Shown: positions 8,216 to 19,843 of the stretch, piece after piece
How the letters are laid out: the number at the start of each line of letters is the position of its first letter
Numbering within the stretch: position 1 is the stretch's first letter
Assembly: GCF_025515305.1 (NCBI RefSeq)
Contig: NZ_JAOPHT010000017.1
Span: 1 to 64,000 of the forward strand
Direction of reading: 5' to 3'
Length of the DNA stretch: 64,000 nucleotides
From: Roseicyclus sediminis
Lineage (GTDB): Bacteria > Pseudomonadota > Alphaproteobacteria > Rhodobacterales > Rhodobacteraceae
The notes under the pieces: generated by a model
The model's input: only the letters and a program-made list of their open reading frames with translations
The model's database searches: none
Told to the model about the DNA's origin: nothing
Program-made: the position numbers and the translations under genes

Positions 8216-9973
8216 ATGACGAGCTTTTCCGACCTCAACCTTAACCCCAAGGTTCTCAAGGCCGTGGCCGAAGCAGGCTACGAAACCCCCACCCCGATCC
8301 AGCTGGGCGCCATTCCCCCGGCGCTGGAGGGACGCGATGTCCTCGGCATCGCGCAGACCGGCACCGGCAAGACGGCGAGCTTCACGCTGCCGATGATCAC
8401 GGCGCTGGCCCGCGGCCGCGCCCGCGCACGAATGCCGCGAAGCCTCGTGCTGTGCCCCACGCGCGAGCTTGCGGCCCAGGTGGCCGAGAACTTCGACACG
8501 TACGCGAAATACGTGAAGCTGACGAAGGCGCTGCTGATCGGCGGCGTCAGCTTCAAGGAGCAGGACCAGCTGATCGACAAGGGCGTGGACGTCCTGATCG
8601 CGACGCCCGGCCGCCTGCTGGATCATTTCGAGCGCGGCAAGCTAATCCTGACCGACGTGAAGGTCATGGTCGTGGACGAGGCCGACCGGATGCTCGACAT
8701 GGGCTTCATCCCGGATATCGAGCGGATCTTCGGCCTGGTGCCCTTCACCCGCCAGACCCTGTTCTTCTCGGCCACGATGGCCCCCGAGATCGAGCGGATC
8801 ACGAACACCTTCCTTTCGAACCCGGCCCGGATCGAGGTCGCGCGTCAGGCCAGCGCCTCGGCCACGATCGAGCAGCGGCTGATCGAGTTCACGCCGACCC
8901 GCCGCGACACCGCGGCCTCGGACAAGCGCGAGATGCTGCGCGCCACGATCAACGCCGAGGGTCCGGCCTGCACCAACGCGATCATCTTCTGCAACCGCAA
9001 GGTGGACGTGGATATCGTCGCGAAGTCCCTCAAGAAGCATGGCTTCAACGCCGAGGCGATTCATGGCGACCTCGACCAGAGCCACCGGACGCGCACGCTG
9101 GACGGGTTCCGCGACGGATCGATACGGTTCCTCGTTGCCTCCGACGTGGCCGCGCGGGGTCTCGACATCCCGAACGTGAGCCATGTCCTGAACTACGACG
9201 TGCCGAGCCATGCGGAGGATTACGTCCACCGTATCGGGCGAACCGGCCGCGCGGGCCGCAAGGGCGTGGCGATCTCGCTCGCCGTGCCGGCGGACGGCAA
9301 GTATCTCAGCGCCATCGAAAGCCTGATCGAAACGACGATCCCGCGCGTCGAGGCGCCCTGGACGCCGGGAGGCGCGCAGCGCCGCGACCGCCGTTCCGAG
9401 GAGACCGAGGATCGCGATGAGGCGCCGACGAAACGCCGCCGCCGCAGCGGTCGGCCCGAGCGCGAGGCCCGAACCGAGGCCCGCGCCGAGGCGCCGGCCG
9501 AACCGGTCCAGGCATCAGAGGTGACAGAGACCAAAGCGGCGAAAGAGCTGCCGGCAACCGAGGTCGAGGCCGAAAACGACCGGCGCCCGCGTCGGGACCG
9601 CGGCGGCCGCGGACGGTATGGCAACGGCGACCGCAACCGGATCGTCGGCATGGGAGATCATCTTCCGGGCTTCATCGCGATGAGTTTCGACGAACGGCGC
9701 GGCGGTCCTGCGCGGAGCGACGACGACACCGCCGAGGAGTCGGACGCGGAAGCCGTCGAGCAAGAGGCCACCGAAGCCACACCGCAGGCAGTCGCCGCCC
9801 CCGAGGCAGCGGCTGCAACCGAGGCACCCGCCGAACCCGCGGCAGAAGCGGAAGCCGAGGCCGAAGCGCCGAAACCCGCGCCCAAGAAGCGCCGCAGCCG
9901 GGCGAAGAAGCCCGTCGAGACGCCTGCCGAGGGGTCGGAAGGCCCGGATGGGAATGCCGAGGACGCGGCCTGA
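8216..9973 (+). CDS. DEAD-box ATP-dependent RNA helicase, RhlE-like
   Basis: This is an ATP-dependent RNA unwinding enzyme of 585 residues. All core motifs are present in order: Q-motif (GYETPTPIQ), motif I AQTGTGKT, Ia PTRELAAQ, Ib TPGRLLD, II DEAD, III SAT, IV IFCNRK, V ASDVAARGLDI and VI HRIGRTGRAGRKG. The core ends near residue 375. The remaining 200 residues are a low-complexity tail, first Arg-rich (KRRRRSGRPER, RRDRGGRGRYGNGDRNR) and then Ala/Glu-rich with a closing basic KKRRSRAKK. Such tails tether RhlE-type helicases to RNA or to the degradosome. The gene is transcribed alone and ends 9 bases from a convergent gene. Confidence 0.93.
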   Translation: MTSFSDLNLNPKVLKAVAEAGYETPTPIQLGAIPPALEGRDVLGIAQTGTGKTASFTLPMITALARGRARARMPRSLVLCPTRELAAQVAENFDTYAKYVKLTKALLIGGVSFKEQDQLIDKGVDVLIATPGRLLDHFERGKLILTDVKVMVVDEADRMLDMGFIPDIERIFGLVPFTRQTLFFSATMAPEIERITNTFLSNPARIEVARQASASATIEQRLIEFTPTRRDTAASDKREMLRATINAEGPACTNAIIFCNRKVDVDIVAKSLKKHGFNAEAIHGDLDQSHRTRTLDGFRDGSIRFLVASDVAARGLDIPNVSHVLNYDVPSHAEDYVHRIGRTGRAGRKGVAISLAVPADGKYLSAIESLIETTIPRVEAPWTPGGAQRRDRRSEETEDRDEAPTKRRRRSGRPEREARTEARAEAPAEPVQASEVTETKAAKELPATEVEAENDRRPRRDRGGRGRYGNGDRNRIVGMGDHLPGFIAMSFDERRGGPARSDDDTAEESDAEAVEQEATEATPQAVAAPEAAAATEAPAEPAAEAEAEAEAPKPAPKKRRSRAKKPVETPAEGSEGPDGNAEDAA

Positions 9974-9982
9974 GCCGTCGCG

Positions 9983-10312
9983 TCAGGTCGGGAACCGGTC
10001 TCGGATCAACGCGTCGAGGGCGCGCCTGCTGAACTCGGTCAACTCGAAGAGATAGGCGGCGCGCGCGCCGTCGCTCCAGGCCCGCCGTGCGCGGTAGAGC
10101 CCAAGCGCGGGGATATGGATCACCGCGTGCGGGGCCGCCGACGGCGCCGGCCCGTTGGACAGCACCATCTCCACCCCGGATGCCGAAAGCGACGTGACCC
10201 GGCAAGGGTGTGCGTCCCCGGCCACGCGAAGCTCGGCCGGCAGGTCGAGCTGTAGTCGGCAGGCCGGTTCTTCCCCCGGAGGAAGGGGCGCATCGGGCAG
10301 AAGGATCGACAA
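9983..10312 (-). CDS. PilZ-like domain protein, small
   Basis: The 109-residue protein has a middle section CRVTSLSASGVEMVLSNG that resembles the D/NxSxxG strand motif of PilZ domains, the c-di-GMP receptors. The upstream RxxxR element is not clear, so nucleotide binding is doubtful. Residues VIHIPALGLYRARRAWSDGARAAYLFE fit the later PilZ strands. There is no signal peptide or membrane segment. It is convergent with the helicase gene. The 80 bases between it and rnj are non-coding. Confidence 0.6.
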   Translation of the reverse strand: MSILLPDAPLPPGEEPACRLQLDLPAELRVAGDAHPCRVTSLSASGVEMVLSNGPAPSAAPHAVIHIPALGLYRARRAWSDGARAAYLFELTEFSRRALDALIRDRFPT

Positions 10313-10392
10313 GTCGGCACCTCGTCAGGGGCAGGACGCTCGCCCTACCCCACCACAGGTGCGTTACGGGAAGATGAAAGGCGGCGCCGCGC

Positions 10393-12069
10393 TCACTCCG
10401 CCATCAGGCGGCTGATGAGGACGGTGACCTCGGGTTTCTTGCCGATCTCCGACATGCAGGTCTCGCGCACGACACGCCGGACCGCATCCTCCAGCTTGTC
10501 GTCGTCGTCGATGGTCTTCGCCGGCAGCCGCGGAAGCGTCTGAGCCAGTTCCTCCTCGATCATCTGTGCGAGGTCCCCGCCGGTCGCCCCGACCTCGGGC
10601 AAGCCGCGCAACGCGACCCAGGCATCCTCGAGGATCTCGTCCTCCTCGTCGACGATTAGGGCGACGACCACGATCCCGTTCAGCGCAAGCTTCATCCGGT
10701 CGCGGATGACACCGTCGAACGCCCCGATCAGGGCGGAGCCGTCTAGGTAGGTCTTGCCCACCTCGATATGCTCCACGACCTGCGGCGCGTTGCCCGACAA
10801 CTCCACCATGGAGCCGTTGGCGGCGACGATTCCCGTCATCCCCTTCGACAGGGCCAGGCGCACATGTTCCGCCAGGTGCCGGTATTCGCCGTGGTTCGGC
10901 ACCACGATCTGCGGACGAAGGAGATCATGGAGCGCCTCGAGGTCCGGACGGTTCGCGTGGCCCGAGACGTGATAGAAACCGGCGGTATCGTCGACGATCA
11001 GCACGCCCTTCTCGGCCAGCGCGTTCTGGATGCGTGCCACGCCGACCTCGTTGCCGGGGATCGTCTTGGAGGAGAAGAGGAACAGGTCCCCCTCCTTCAG
11101 TTCGTGGCCGAGGTAGCTGCCACGCGACAGTGCGGCCGAGGCCGCGCGGCGTTCGCCCTGGCTGCCCGTGACGATGAGCATGAGGTTCTCGCGCGGGATT
11201 TCCGTCGCCTCCTCGGGGCTGAGGGTACGGGGGAAATCGGTGAGGACACCCGCCTCCACCGCCGCGGTCACCATTCGCTTCATCGCGCGGCCGAGCAGGC
11301 AGATCGAGCGGCCGTTGGCCACACCCGCATCCGCGAGCGTCTTAAGCCGCGCGACGTTCGAGGCGAAGGTGGTCGCCACGACCATGCCCTTCGCGCCCGC
11401 GATCAGCTTTCCGATCGGGTCGGGAAGCTGGCTTTCCGACCGCCCTTCATGGCGCGAGAAGATGTTGGTGGAATCGCAGATCACCGCGCGCACGCCGCCA
11501 TTGGCGATGTCGCGGAACAGTTCCTCGTCGAAGGGCTCGCCCACGACCGGTTCATGGTCGATCTTGAAGTCGCCGGAATGGACCACGCGGCCCTCGGGCG
11601 TGTCGATCACCAAAGCCGAGCTTTCGGGGATCGAATGGCTCACGGGCGCGAACTGCACACGGAAGGGACCGGCCTCGACGACCGCCGGGTAAGGCTCCAC
11701 TACCCGGACCTCGGCGGGGTCCTGCCCGGTTTCCTCCAGCTTGCGCATGGCGTGGATGGCGGTGAAGCGCCGGCAATAGACCGGCGCCTTCAACCGCGGC
11801 CAGAGATGGCCGAGCGCGCCGACATGGTCCTCGTGGGCATGGGTGATGAAGATCGCCTCGATCCGGTCGGCGCGGTCGGCCAGCCAGTCGATGTCGGGAA
11901 GGATCAGGTCCACGCCCGGCTGTCCGTCCATGTCGGGGAACGCCACGCCCGTGTCCACGACGATCAGCCGCTCGGCCCCCTGGGTGCCATAGCCGTAGAC
12001 GTAGCAATTCATCCCGATCTCCCCCGCGCCGCCGAGGGGGAGGTAGATCAGCCGGTTCCGGTCATTCAT
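10393..12069 (-). CDS. rnj: Ribonuclease J
   Basis: RNase J is a metallo-beta-lactamase/beta-CASP nuclease with 5'-3' exonuclease and endonuclease activity on mRNA and rRNA. The 558-residue product from MNDRNRLIYLPLGGAGEIGMN has the zinc motif HAHEDH at residues 77-82, further metal ligands in SHSIPESS and HSGDFK, and the beta-CASP motifs TGSQGE and HVSGHA. The length matches the family. The start overlaps the coaX stop as ATGA, so translation is probably coupled. An upstream in-frame extension to 12288 is rejected because it runs through coaX. It is the last gene of the nuo-birA-coaX-rnj block. Confidence 0.96.
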   Translation of the reverse strand: MNDRNRLIYLPLGGAGEIGMNCYVYGYGTQGAERLIVVDTGVAFPDMDGQPGVDLILPDIDWLADRADRIEAIFITHAHEDHVGALGHLWPRLKAPVYCRRFTAIHAMRKLEETGQDPAEVRVVEPYPAVVEAGPFRVQFAPVSHSIPESSALVIDTPEGRVVHSGDFKIDHEPVVGEPFDEELFRDIANGGVRAVICDSTNIFSRHEGRSESQLPDPIGKLIAGAKGMVVATTFASNVARLKTLADAGVANGRSICLLGRAMKRMVTAAVEAGVLTDFPRTLSPEEATEIPRENLMLIVTGSQGERRAASAALSRGSYLGHELKEGDLFLFSSKTIPGNEVGVARIQNALAEKGVLIVDDTAGFYHVSGHANRPDLEALHDLLRPQIVVPNHGEYRHLAEHVRLALSKGMTGIVAANGSMVELSGNAPQVVEHIEVGKTYLDGSALIGAFDGVIRDRMKLALNGIVVVALIVDEEDEILEDAWVALRGLPEVGATGGDLAQMIEEELAQTLPRLPAKTIDDDDKLEDAVRRVVRETCMSEIGKKPEVTVLISRLMAE

Positions 12070-12845
12070 ATGCTGCCTTGGTCCTTGTTGTATCGATGGA
12101 TGACCGTCAGGCCATGCATGGTCAGATCGTCCTCGATCCCGTCGAACAGCACATCGCCCTGTGAGAAGAGCGATGCAAGCCCCCCCGTCCCGATGATGCG
12201 CATGGGGCGGTCGTATTCGCCCCGGATGCGGTCGCAGATGCCGCCCACGAGACCCACGTAGCCCCAGAAGACGCCCGACTGCATGCAAGCGACCGTGTTG
12301 GTTCCGATCACCTGCTGGGGCTTGGTCACGTCCACATGCGGCAGCGCGGCGGCGGCGTGGTGCAGCGCCTCGAGGCTGAGGTTGACGCCGGGCGCGATGA
12401 CACCGCCCACGTAGGCGCCGTCATGGGCCACCACGTCGAACGTCGTGGCGGTCCCGAAATCCACCACGATCAGGTCGCCGCCGTGCCGGTCGTAGGCACC
12501 CGCCGTATTCACGAGACGGTCGGGGCCGACCTGAGTTCCCTCGTCGACGCGCGGTATCGCGGGCAGCAGGCATTCCGGCTTGCCCACGACGAGCGGGCGG
12601 CAGTTGAAGTACCGGTCGCACAGGACGCGCAGGTTGAAGACCACGCGCGGCACCGTCGAGGAGAGGATGCACTCGGTGATCTCGACCGGCAGCTTGTGGT
12701 GCGCCATCAGGGTAGAGAACCAGACGAAATACTGGTCCGCCGTCCGCTGGTGTTCGGTCGCGGTGCGCAGCGTGCAGACGAAGCGCTCTCCGTCCCAGAC
12801 GCTGAAGACCGTGTTGGTATTGCCGCAATCGATGCAAAGCAGCAT
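12066..12845 (-). CDS. coaX: Type III pantothenate kinase
   Basis: CoaX phosphorylates pantothenate in the first step of coenzyme A synthesis and is the feedback-insensitive, K+-dependent type. The 259-residue product starts MLLCIDCGNTNTVFSVWDG, the ASKHA phosphate-1 loop (DxGNTxxxF). It continues with GPDRLVNTAGAY and DFGTATTFDVV, the CoaX signatures, and the phosphate-2 segment IIGTGGLA near the C-terminus. The length is typical. It lies 40 bases after birA and overlaps rnj by 4 bases. Confidence 0.96.
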   Translation of the reverse strand: MLLCIDCGNTNTVFSVWDGERFVCTLRTATEHQRTADQYFVWFSTLMAHHKLPVEITECILSSTVPRVVFNLRVLCDRYFNCRPLVVGKPECLLPAIPRVDEGTQVGPDRLVNTAGAYDRHGGDLIVVDFGTATTFDVVAHDGAYVGGVIAPGVNLSLEALHHAAAALPHVDVTKPQQVIGTNTVACMQSGVFWGYVGLVGGICDRIRGEYDRPMRIIGTGGLASLFSQGDVLFDGIEDDLTMHGLTVIHRYNKDQGSI

Positions 12846-12885
12846 GGGCCATCCCTCCTGCGCCCTTGGGTGAAGTACCGGGACC

Positions 12886-13650
12886 TTAGAAGAAAATCTC
12901 GGCCGCGGCGATGGTCCTGCGCCCCTCCGGCGTCGCCATGACGAGGTTTCCCGCGGCATCCACGTCGGTGAAGGTGCCGGTGATCTCCTCGCCCGGAAGC
13001 CGCGCGATGATCGTCTCGCCCAGCCGCGCGGCATGGGAGAGCCAGGCGGTGCGGATCGGGGCGAAGCCGTAGGTCGCCAGGTGCGCCTCGTGACGCGCGA
13101 AGGCGGGCGCGAGGAGGCCGAGGAACGCTTCGGGCGCGATGGCGATGCCGGTTTCCCCACGGAAGCTGACCGGGGTGACCGCACCGGGTTCGAGCGCCGA
13201 GACCTCGGGCGCCGCGGCGAGGTTCACGCCGATGCCGACGACAAGCTGCGCGACCCCGCCCCGCCCGTCGCCGGCGCTTTCCAGCAGGATACCGGCTATC
13301 TTGCCGCCCCGGAAAAGGACGTCGTTCGGCCACTTGAGCGCGATGTCGTCCTCCGCCGCCCCGGCGTCCAGAAGCGCGTCGCTCAGGGCGAGCGATGCCA
13401 CGAAGGAGCGGAGCGCGGCCTCGGCCGCTGTGCCCTTGGGGCGCATGAGCAGCGAGGCGGCGAAATTCCCCTCGGGCATGGACCAGGTCCGCCCCCGTCG
13501 CCCCCGCGCCGCCGTCTGGCGGAGCGCGAGCGTCCATTCCGGGCCGGCCGTCTCGGCGGCCCGGCGCGCGGCCTCGGCCATCGTGCTGTCGGTTTCGGTC
13601 AGGACGCGGCGGCCGACGCCCTCGGGCCAGTCCGCCACGGCTCCCGGCAT
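12886..13650 (-). CDS. birA: Biotin--[acetyl-CoA-carboxylase] ligase (class I BirA)
   Basis: This ligase activates biotin as biotinyl-AMP and transfers it to the Lys of carboxyl-carrier domains, such as LiuD in this window. The 254-residue protein contains the ATP/biotin loop ARGRRGRTWSMPEGN, KWPNDVLFRGGKIAGILLE and VGIGVNL. It has no N-terminal helix-turn-helix, so it is a monofunctional class I enzyme rather than a repressor. The start codon lies one base after the nuoN stop codon. The nuoN-birA-coaX-rnj order is common in alphaproteobacteria. Confidence 0.95.
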   Translation of the reverse strand: MPGAVADWPEGVGRRVLTETDSTMAEAARRAAETAGPEWTLALRQTAARGRRGRTWSMPEGNFAASLLMRPKGTAAEAALRSFVASLALSDALLDAGAAEDDIALKWPNDVLFRGGKIAGILLESAGDGRGGVAQLVVGIGVNLAAAPEVSALEPGAVTPVSFRGETGIAIAPEAFLGLLAPAFARHEAHLATYGFAPIRTAWLSHAARLGETIIARLPGEEITGTFTDVDAAGNLVMATPEGRRTIAAAEIFF

Positions 13651-13651
13651 G

Positions 13652-15091
13652 TCAGCGCAGCAGCATTTCGGCGGCGGCGGCCGCCGGGGACTCGATCCCG
13701 AAAAGGTTGATGACCCCCAGAAGCATCAGCGCCGCCGATGCCATGAGACCCGCGTAGGGCAGGAACGGCATCGTGCCGTCGAGACCCTCCTGCGGTTCCC
13801 CGAAATACATCAGGTAGACGATGCGCAGGTAGTAGAAGGCGCCGATTACCGAGGCGATGACGCCCGCCACGGCCAGCCAAACGAGGCCCGCGTCGACCGC
13901 AGCCAGCAAGACCGCGTACTTGCCGAAGAAGCCGACCAGCGGCGGCACGCCCGCGAGGCTGAACATCAGGACGAGAAGTGCCAGCGCCTTGGTGCCGTCG
14001 CGGCTGGCGAAGCTCGACAGCGCCGAGATGCGCGTGACGTGGCGGCCGTCCTTCTCCATCGACAGGATGAAGGCGAAGGTGCCGACGTTCATCGTCACGT
14101 AGATCGCCATGTAGATCAGCATGGCCTCGACCCCCTCGGCCGTGCCGGCGGCGAGACCCATGAGCGCGAAGCCCATGTGGCTGATCGAGGAATAGGCCAT
14201 CAGGCGCTTGATGTCGGTCTGGCCGATCGCGGCGATGGCGCCGACGAACATCGACAGGACCGCGAGCAGCGCCACGATCTGCTGCCAGTCACCGATCGCG
14301 CCGCCGAAAGCGTCGTGCACGACACGCGCGAAGAGCGCCATCGCCGCGACCTTGGGCGCCGTCGCGAAGAGCGCCGTAATGGCGGTCGGCGAACCCTCGT
14401 AGACATCTGGGGTCCACATGTGGAAGGGCGCGGCCGAGACCTTGAAGGCAAGGCCCGCCATGACGAAGACGAGACCGAAGAGAAGGCCGAGCGTCATCTC
14501 GCCTTCCTTCGCCGTGCCGATGATTCCCGCGAACTCCGTCGTGCCGGCGAAGCCGTAGACGAGCGAGGCGCCGAACAGCAGAAGGCCGGAGGAGAGCGCG
14601 CCGAGGATGAAGTATTTCAGGCCCGCCTCGGTCGAGCGCACGCTGTCGCGGCGGAGCGAGGCGATCACGTAGAGGGCGAGCGACTGAAGCTCCAGTCCCA
14701 TGTAGAGCGCGATGAGGTCGCCGGCCGAGACCATCACCATCATGCCCACCACGGCGAGGGTCACGAGGACCGGATACTCGAACCGCAGCAGGTTGTTGCG
14801 CGTCATGTAGTCCTGCCCGATCAGCAGGACGGCGGCGGCGGAGAGCAGGACCGTCACCTTGGCGAAGCGGGCGAAGGCGTCGTCGACGAACATCCCTTCG
14901 AAGGCCACACGCTCGCCGTTGCCCGTGATGGCGATGTAGACGCCCATGATCGCGAAGAGGAGCGCGGTGCCCCAGGTCAGGGCGGGCGCAAGACCGTCCT
15001 TGGAGGTGTAGACCGCCCCCAGAAGCGCCCCCATCGCGAACAGCGACAGGACGATTTCGGGGAGGATGACGGCGAGATCGGGACCGAGCAT
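13652..15091 (-). CDS. nuoN: NADH-quinone oxidoreductase subunit N
   Basis: NuoN is one of the three antiporter-like membrane subunits of complex I that translocate protons. The 479-residue product is almost entirely hydrophobic, with about 14 helices. It has the family region [16 protein letters not shown] with the conserved lysine, [21 protein letters not shown], and [16 protein letters not shown] chose ATG 15091, preceded by GAGG at good spacing, over a GTG at 15100. It starts 10 bases downstream of the nuoM stop and ends 1 base before birA. Confidence 0.97.
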   Translation of the reverse strand: MLGPDLAVILPEIVLSLFAMGALLGAVYTSKDGLAPALTWGTALLFAIMGVYIAITGNGERVAFEGMFVDDAFARFAKVTVLLSAAAVLLIGQDYMTRNNLLRFEYPVLVTLAVVGMMVMVSAGDLIALYMGLELQSLALYVIASLRRDSVRSTEAGLKYFILGALSSGLLLFGASLVYGFAGTTEFAGIIGTAKEGEMTLGLLFGLVFVMAGLAFKVSAAPFHMWTPDVYEGSPTAITALFATAPKVAAMALFARVVHDAFGGAIGDWQQIVALLAVLSMFVGAIAAIGQTDIKRLMAYSSISHMGFALMGLAAGTAEGVEAMLIYMAIYVTMNVGTFAFILSMEKDGRHVTRISALSSFASRDGTKALALLVLMFSLAGVPPLVGFFGKYAVLLAAVDAGLVWLAVAGVIASVIGAFYYLRIVYLMYFGEPQEGLDGTMPFLPYAGLMASAALMLLGVINLFGIESPAAAAAEMLLR

Positions 15092-15101
15092 GGCGATCAC
15101 C

Positions 15102-16646
<1,545 letters not shown>

Positions 16647-16655
16647 GGGTCGGTC

Positions 16656-18809
16656 TCAGCCCCCGGCGCTCAGGCTTGCCCAGGTGATCAGGACAACGAT
16701 CCCGACCACCATCGCGAAGGCGTAATGGAAGATGTAGCCGGACTGCGCCCGGTTCAGCGTGCGGGTGAAGAAGGGGATGATCCCCATGGCGAGCCCGTTG
16801 ATCCCGCCATCGATCACCGCGCCGTCGCCGCCCTTCCACAGGAACCGGCCGAGCCACCGCGCGGGCCGCACGAAGAGGAAGTCGTAGGCCTCGTCGAAGT
16901 ACCACTTGTTCAGAAGGAAGTTGTACAGCGGCCGCTGGCTCGCCGCGAGGCGCTTGGGTGCAGTGGGATCGAGAATGTAGAACCAGACCGCCGTCAGGAA
17001 GCCGAGGATCATGGCCGCGAAGGGGCTCCACTTCACCCAGAGCGGCACGTAATGCGCCTCGTTCAGCACGTCGTTGTCGGGGGCGGCATGGATCGCGCCC
17101 TCGCCGGGCGGGCTGGTGAAGACGTAGTGGTGGTCGGACCCGTGGCCCTCCGCCGCCGCGGCTTCCCCGCCATGCGTGTCTGCGGCCGCTTCGCCATGGG
17201 TATCGGCCGCGGCCTCGCCATGCGTGCCGGCGGCCGCTTCGTCTCCGTGCCCGCCCTCGGCATAGGCATCCGCGTACTCGACGCCGAAGAACGTGGCGAC
17301 CTGGTCGGTCTTGCCGAAGAAGGAGTTGTACCAGACGACGCCCGCGAAGACCGCGCCGACGGCAAGAACGCCGAGGGGGGCCAGCATCGTCCAGGGGCTT
17401 TCATGGGCGTGCTCGTGGGTGTGCCTGTTGCCCCGCGCCTCGCCGAAGAAGGTCAGGAAGATCAGCCGCCAGGAATAGAAGCTGGTGAAGACCGCCGCGA
17501 TGATCAGCGCCCAGAAGGCGAAAGACCCCAGGTCCCCGCCGAAGGCATAGGCGCTTTCGACCACGGCATCCTTCGAGAAGAAGCCCGCGAAGCCGAGATA
17601 GGTCGTGGGAATGCCGACGCCCGTGATGGCGAGCGTCCCGATCATCATGGCCCAGAACGTGTAGGGGATCTTCTTTCTCAGACCGCCGTAGTTCCGCATG
17701 TCCTGCTCGTGGTGCATCGCGTGGATGACCGAGCCCGCGCCGAGAAACAGCATCGCCTTGAAGAAGGCGTGGGTGAAGAGGTGGAACATCGCCACCGAGT
17801 AGACGCCGACGCCTGCCGCCACGAACATGTAGCCCAGCTGCGAGCAGGTCGAATAGGCGATCACGCGCTTGATGTCGTTCTGCACGAGGCCGACCGTCGC
17901 CGCGAAGAAGGCGGTCGTCGCGCCGATGATGATGATGAAGTTGCCCGCCATGGGCGCGTATTCGATGATCGGCGACATGCGGCAGACGAGGAAGACACCG
18001 GCCGTCACCATGGTCGCCGCGTGGATCAGGGCCGAGACCGGCGTCGGGCCTTCCATCGCGTCCGGCAGCCAGGTGTGCAGCAGAAGCTGCGCCGACTTGC
18101 CCATCGCGCCGATGAAGAGAAGGAAGGCGATCGTCTCGGCGGCGTTCAGTTCCATCCCGAGGAAGGTGATCGTCATCTCCGCGAACTCGGCCCCCATGGG
18201 CAGGATCACGTCGAACTGGATCGAGTCCGCCATCCAGAAGATCGCGAAGATCCCCAGGAGAAAGCCGAAGTCGCCGACCCGGTTGACGATGAAGGCCTTC
18301 ATCGCTGCGGCACCCGCCGAGGGCTTGCGGTAATAGAATCCGATCAGGAGGTAGGAGGCGACGCCAACCCCTTCCCAGCCGAAGAAGAGCTGCAGGAGGT
18401 TGTCGGCCGTCACCAGCATCAACATGGCGAAGGTGAAGAACGACAGGTACGCGAAGAAGCGCGGCCGGTAGCTCTCGCCCTCCTTGAAGTTGTCGTCATG
18501 CGCCATGTAGCCGAAGGAATACAGGTGCACGAGCGCCGAGACCGAGGTGATGACGATCAGCATGATCGCCGTCAGTCGGTCGATCCGGATCGCCCAGTCG
18601 GTGAAGAGCGTCCCGCTCTCGATCCAGGTGAAGAGGCTGCGCGTCTCGGTCACGCCGTCGAACGTCAGGAAGACGACCCAGCTCAGCACCATGGCGAGGA
18701 ACAGAAGACCCGTCGCCACCGCGCAGGCCGCCTGTTCGCCGATGAGCCGCCAGGTGAAACCGCAGATGATCGCGCCGACCAGTGGGGCAAAGAGGAGAAT
18801 GGTTTCCAT
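16656..18809 (-). CDS. nuoL: NADH-quinone oxidoreductase subunit L, with a His/Ala-rich internal repeat
   Basis: NuoL is the distal proton-pumping subunit of complex I with the long lateral helix. The 717-residue product has [65 protein letters not shown] and [13 protein letters not shown]. It is longer than most NuoL. At about residues 516-563 there is a hydrophilic insert made of imperfect copies of THGEAAAD, flanked by more His ([14 protein letters not shown]). It lies between late helices, probably in a loop outside the core. Such loops vary in length among Rhodobacterales. nuoM follows after 9 bases. Confidence 0.97.
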   Translation of the reverse strand: METILLFAPLVGAIICGFTWRLIGEQAACAVATGLLFLAMVLSWVVFLTFDGVTETRSLFTWIESGTLFTDWAIRIDRLTAIMLIVITSVSALVHLYSFGYMAHDDNFKEGESYRPRFFAYLSFFTFAMLMLVTADNLLQLFFGWEGVGVASYLLIGFYYRKPSAGAAAMKAFIVNRVGDFGFLLGIFAIFWMADSIQFDVILPMGAEFAEMTITFLGMELNAAETIAFLLFIGAMGKSAQLLLHTWLPDAMEGPTPVSALIHAATMVTAGVFLVCRMSPIIEYAPMAGNFIIIIGATTAFFAATVGLVQNDIKRVIAYSTCSQLGYMFVAAGVGVYSVAMFHLFTHAFFKAMLFLGAGSVIHAMHHEQDMRNYGGLRKKIPYTFWAMMIGTLAITGVGIPTTYLGFAGFFSKDAVVESAYAFGGDLGSFAFWALIIAAVFTSFYSWRLIFLTFFGEARGNRHTHEHAHESPWTMLAPLGVLAVGAVFAGVVWYNSFFGKTDQVATFFGVEYADAYAEGGHGDEAAAGTHGEAAADTHGEAAADTHGGEAAAAEGHGSDHHYVFTSPPGEGAIHAAPDNDVLNEAHYVPLWVKWSPFAAMILGFLTAVWFYILDPTAPKRLAASQRPLYNFLLNKWYFDEAYDFLFVRPARWLGRFLWKGGDGAVIDGGINGLAMGIIPFFTRTLNRAQSGYIFHYAFAMVVGIVVLITWASLSAGG

Positions 18810-18816
18810 GGCTCTC

Positions 18817-19125
18817 TCAGCCCTTCATGTTCGAGACGTCTTCGACCGCGATGGTGCCGCGGTTGCGGAAGAAGCAGACGAGGATCGCAAGGCCGATGGC
18901 GGCCTCGGCCGCGGCGACGGTCAGGATGAACAGGGTGAAGACCTGTCCCGTGAGGTCGCCGAGGAAGGAGGAGAAGGCAACGAGGTTGATGTTCACCGAC
19001 AGAAGCATCAGCTCGATCGACATCAGGATGATGATGACGTTCTTCCGGTTCAGGAAGATGCCGAAGATCCCGATGACGAAGAGCGTCGCCGCCACCGTCA
19101 GGTAGTGTTCAAGACCGATCGTCAT
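18817..19125 (-). CDS. nuoK: NADH-quinone oxidoreductase subunit K
   Basis: NuoK is a three-helix membrane subunit of complex I with two buried glutamates essential for proton transfer. The 102-residue product shows both: the Glu in [17 protein letters not shown] and the one in [15 protein letters not shown]. Length is typical. It ends 7 bases before nuoL. Upstream lies the only long structured gap of the distal nuo genes. Confidence 0.97.
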   Translation of the reverse strand: MTIGLEHYLTVAATLFVIGIFGIFLNRKNVIIILMSIELMLLSVNINLVAFSSFLGDLTGQVFTLFILTVAAAEAAIGLAILVCFFRNRGTIAVEDVSNMKG

Positions 19126-19136
19126 GTCGTCCCTCC

Positions 19137-19213
19137 GGGGGCCACGCCCCCATGGTCGTTCGTATCGTGCCGCGGTTGGCCGCGGTCGTGTCCGGGTCTC
19201 CGCGCGCGCGGAG
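19137..19213. repeat. Three consecutive hairpins in the nuoJ-nuoK gap
   Basis: The 102-base spacer between nuoJ and nuoK contains three perfect inverted repeats: GGGGGC-CAC-GCCCCC (19137-19151), CCGCGG-TTGG-CCGCGG (19170-19185) and the 16-bp palindrome at 19198-19213 (CTCCGCGC/GCGCGGAG). No T-tract follows, so these are more likely mRNA-stabilising or processing structures than terminators. Confidence 0.5.
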
Positions 19214-19227
19214 GCCGGGGGAGGCGC

Positions 19228-19842
19228 CTAGAGACCCTGCCCCGGTTTCACGTCCTTCAGTTCCATCGCCTTGGCCGGGTCGCGGTACATCTGCGCCAGC
19301 ACGTCCTGCCGCTTGATGTCAGCGCGGTGCCGCAGCGTCAGAACGATCGCGCCCACCATCGCCACCAGCAGGATCAGGCCCGAAAGCTGGAACAGCAGGA
19401 AATACCGGTCGTACAGGATGAGGCCCAGCGCCTCGGTGTTGTGCGCCTCGGAAAGCGGCGGCGCGGGATTGCCGAGCCGCGCGTCGATCCCGTCGGAGAA
19501 GGTCCAGCTTCCGTAAGCCAGCACGAGCTGCATCAGGAGCACGACGCCGATCAGCCCGCCGAGCGGAACGTATTTCGCCATCTCCGCCTTCAGCCCGGCG
19601 AAATCGACGTCGAGCATCATCACGACGAAGAGGAACAGGACCGCGACCGCGCCCACGTAGACGATGACCAGAAGCATCGCGACGAACTCCGCGCCCAGAA
19701 GGACGAAGAGGCCCGCCGCCGACAGGAAGGCGAGGATCAGCCACAGGACCGAGTGAACCGGGTTCTTCGCCGTCACGGTCAGAAGCCCGCCGATCACCAC
19801 CGGCAGCGCGAACATGTAGAAGGCGAAATCGGCGACCGTCAT
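19228..19842 (-). CDS. nuoJ: NADH-quinone oxidoreductase subunit J
   Basis: NuoJ is a membrane subunit of complex I that contains the pi-bulge helix coupling quinone reduction to proton pumping. The 204-residue protein has five predicted helices and the signature [25 protein letters not shown]. The C-terminal tail ([14 protein letters not shown]...) is cytoplasmic. It starts one base after the stop of the CMD-family gene and is followed by the structured 102-base spacer. Confidence 0.97.
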   Translation of the reverse strand: MTVADFAFYMFALPVVIGGLLTVTAKNPVHSVLWLILAFLSAAGLFVLLGAEFVAMLLVIVYVGAVAVLFLFVVMMLDVDFAGLKAEMAKYVPLGGLIGVVLLMQLVLAYGSWTFSDGIDARLGNPAPPLSEAHNTEALGLILYDRYFLLFQLSGLILLVAMVGAIVLTLRHRADIKRQDVLAQMYRDPAKAMELKDVKPGQGL

Positions 19843-19843
19843 C

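Noticed and set aside
16725-18929. Long plus-strand frame opposite nuoL
   Set aside because: Shadow of nuoL codon usage; composition (Arg, Asp, Glu, His) is not like a real protein.
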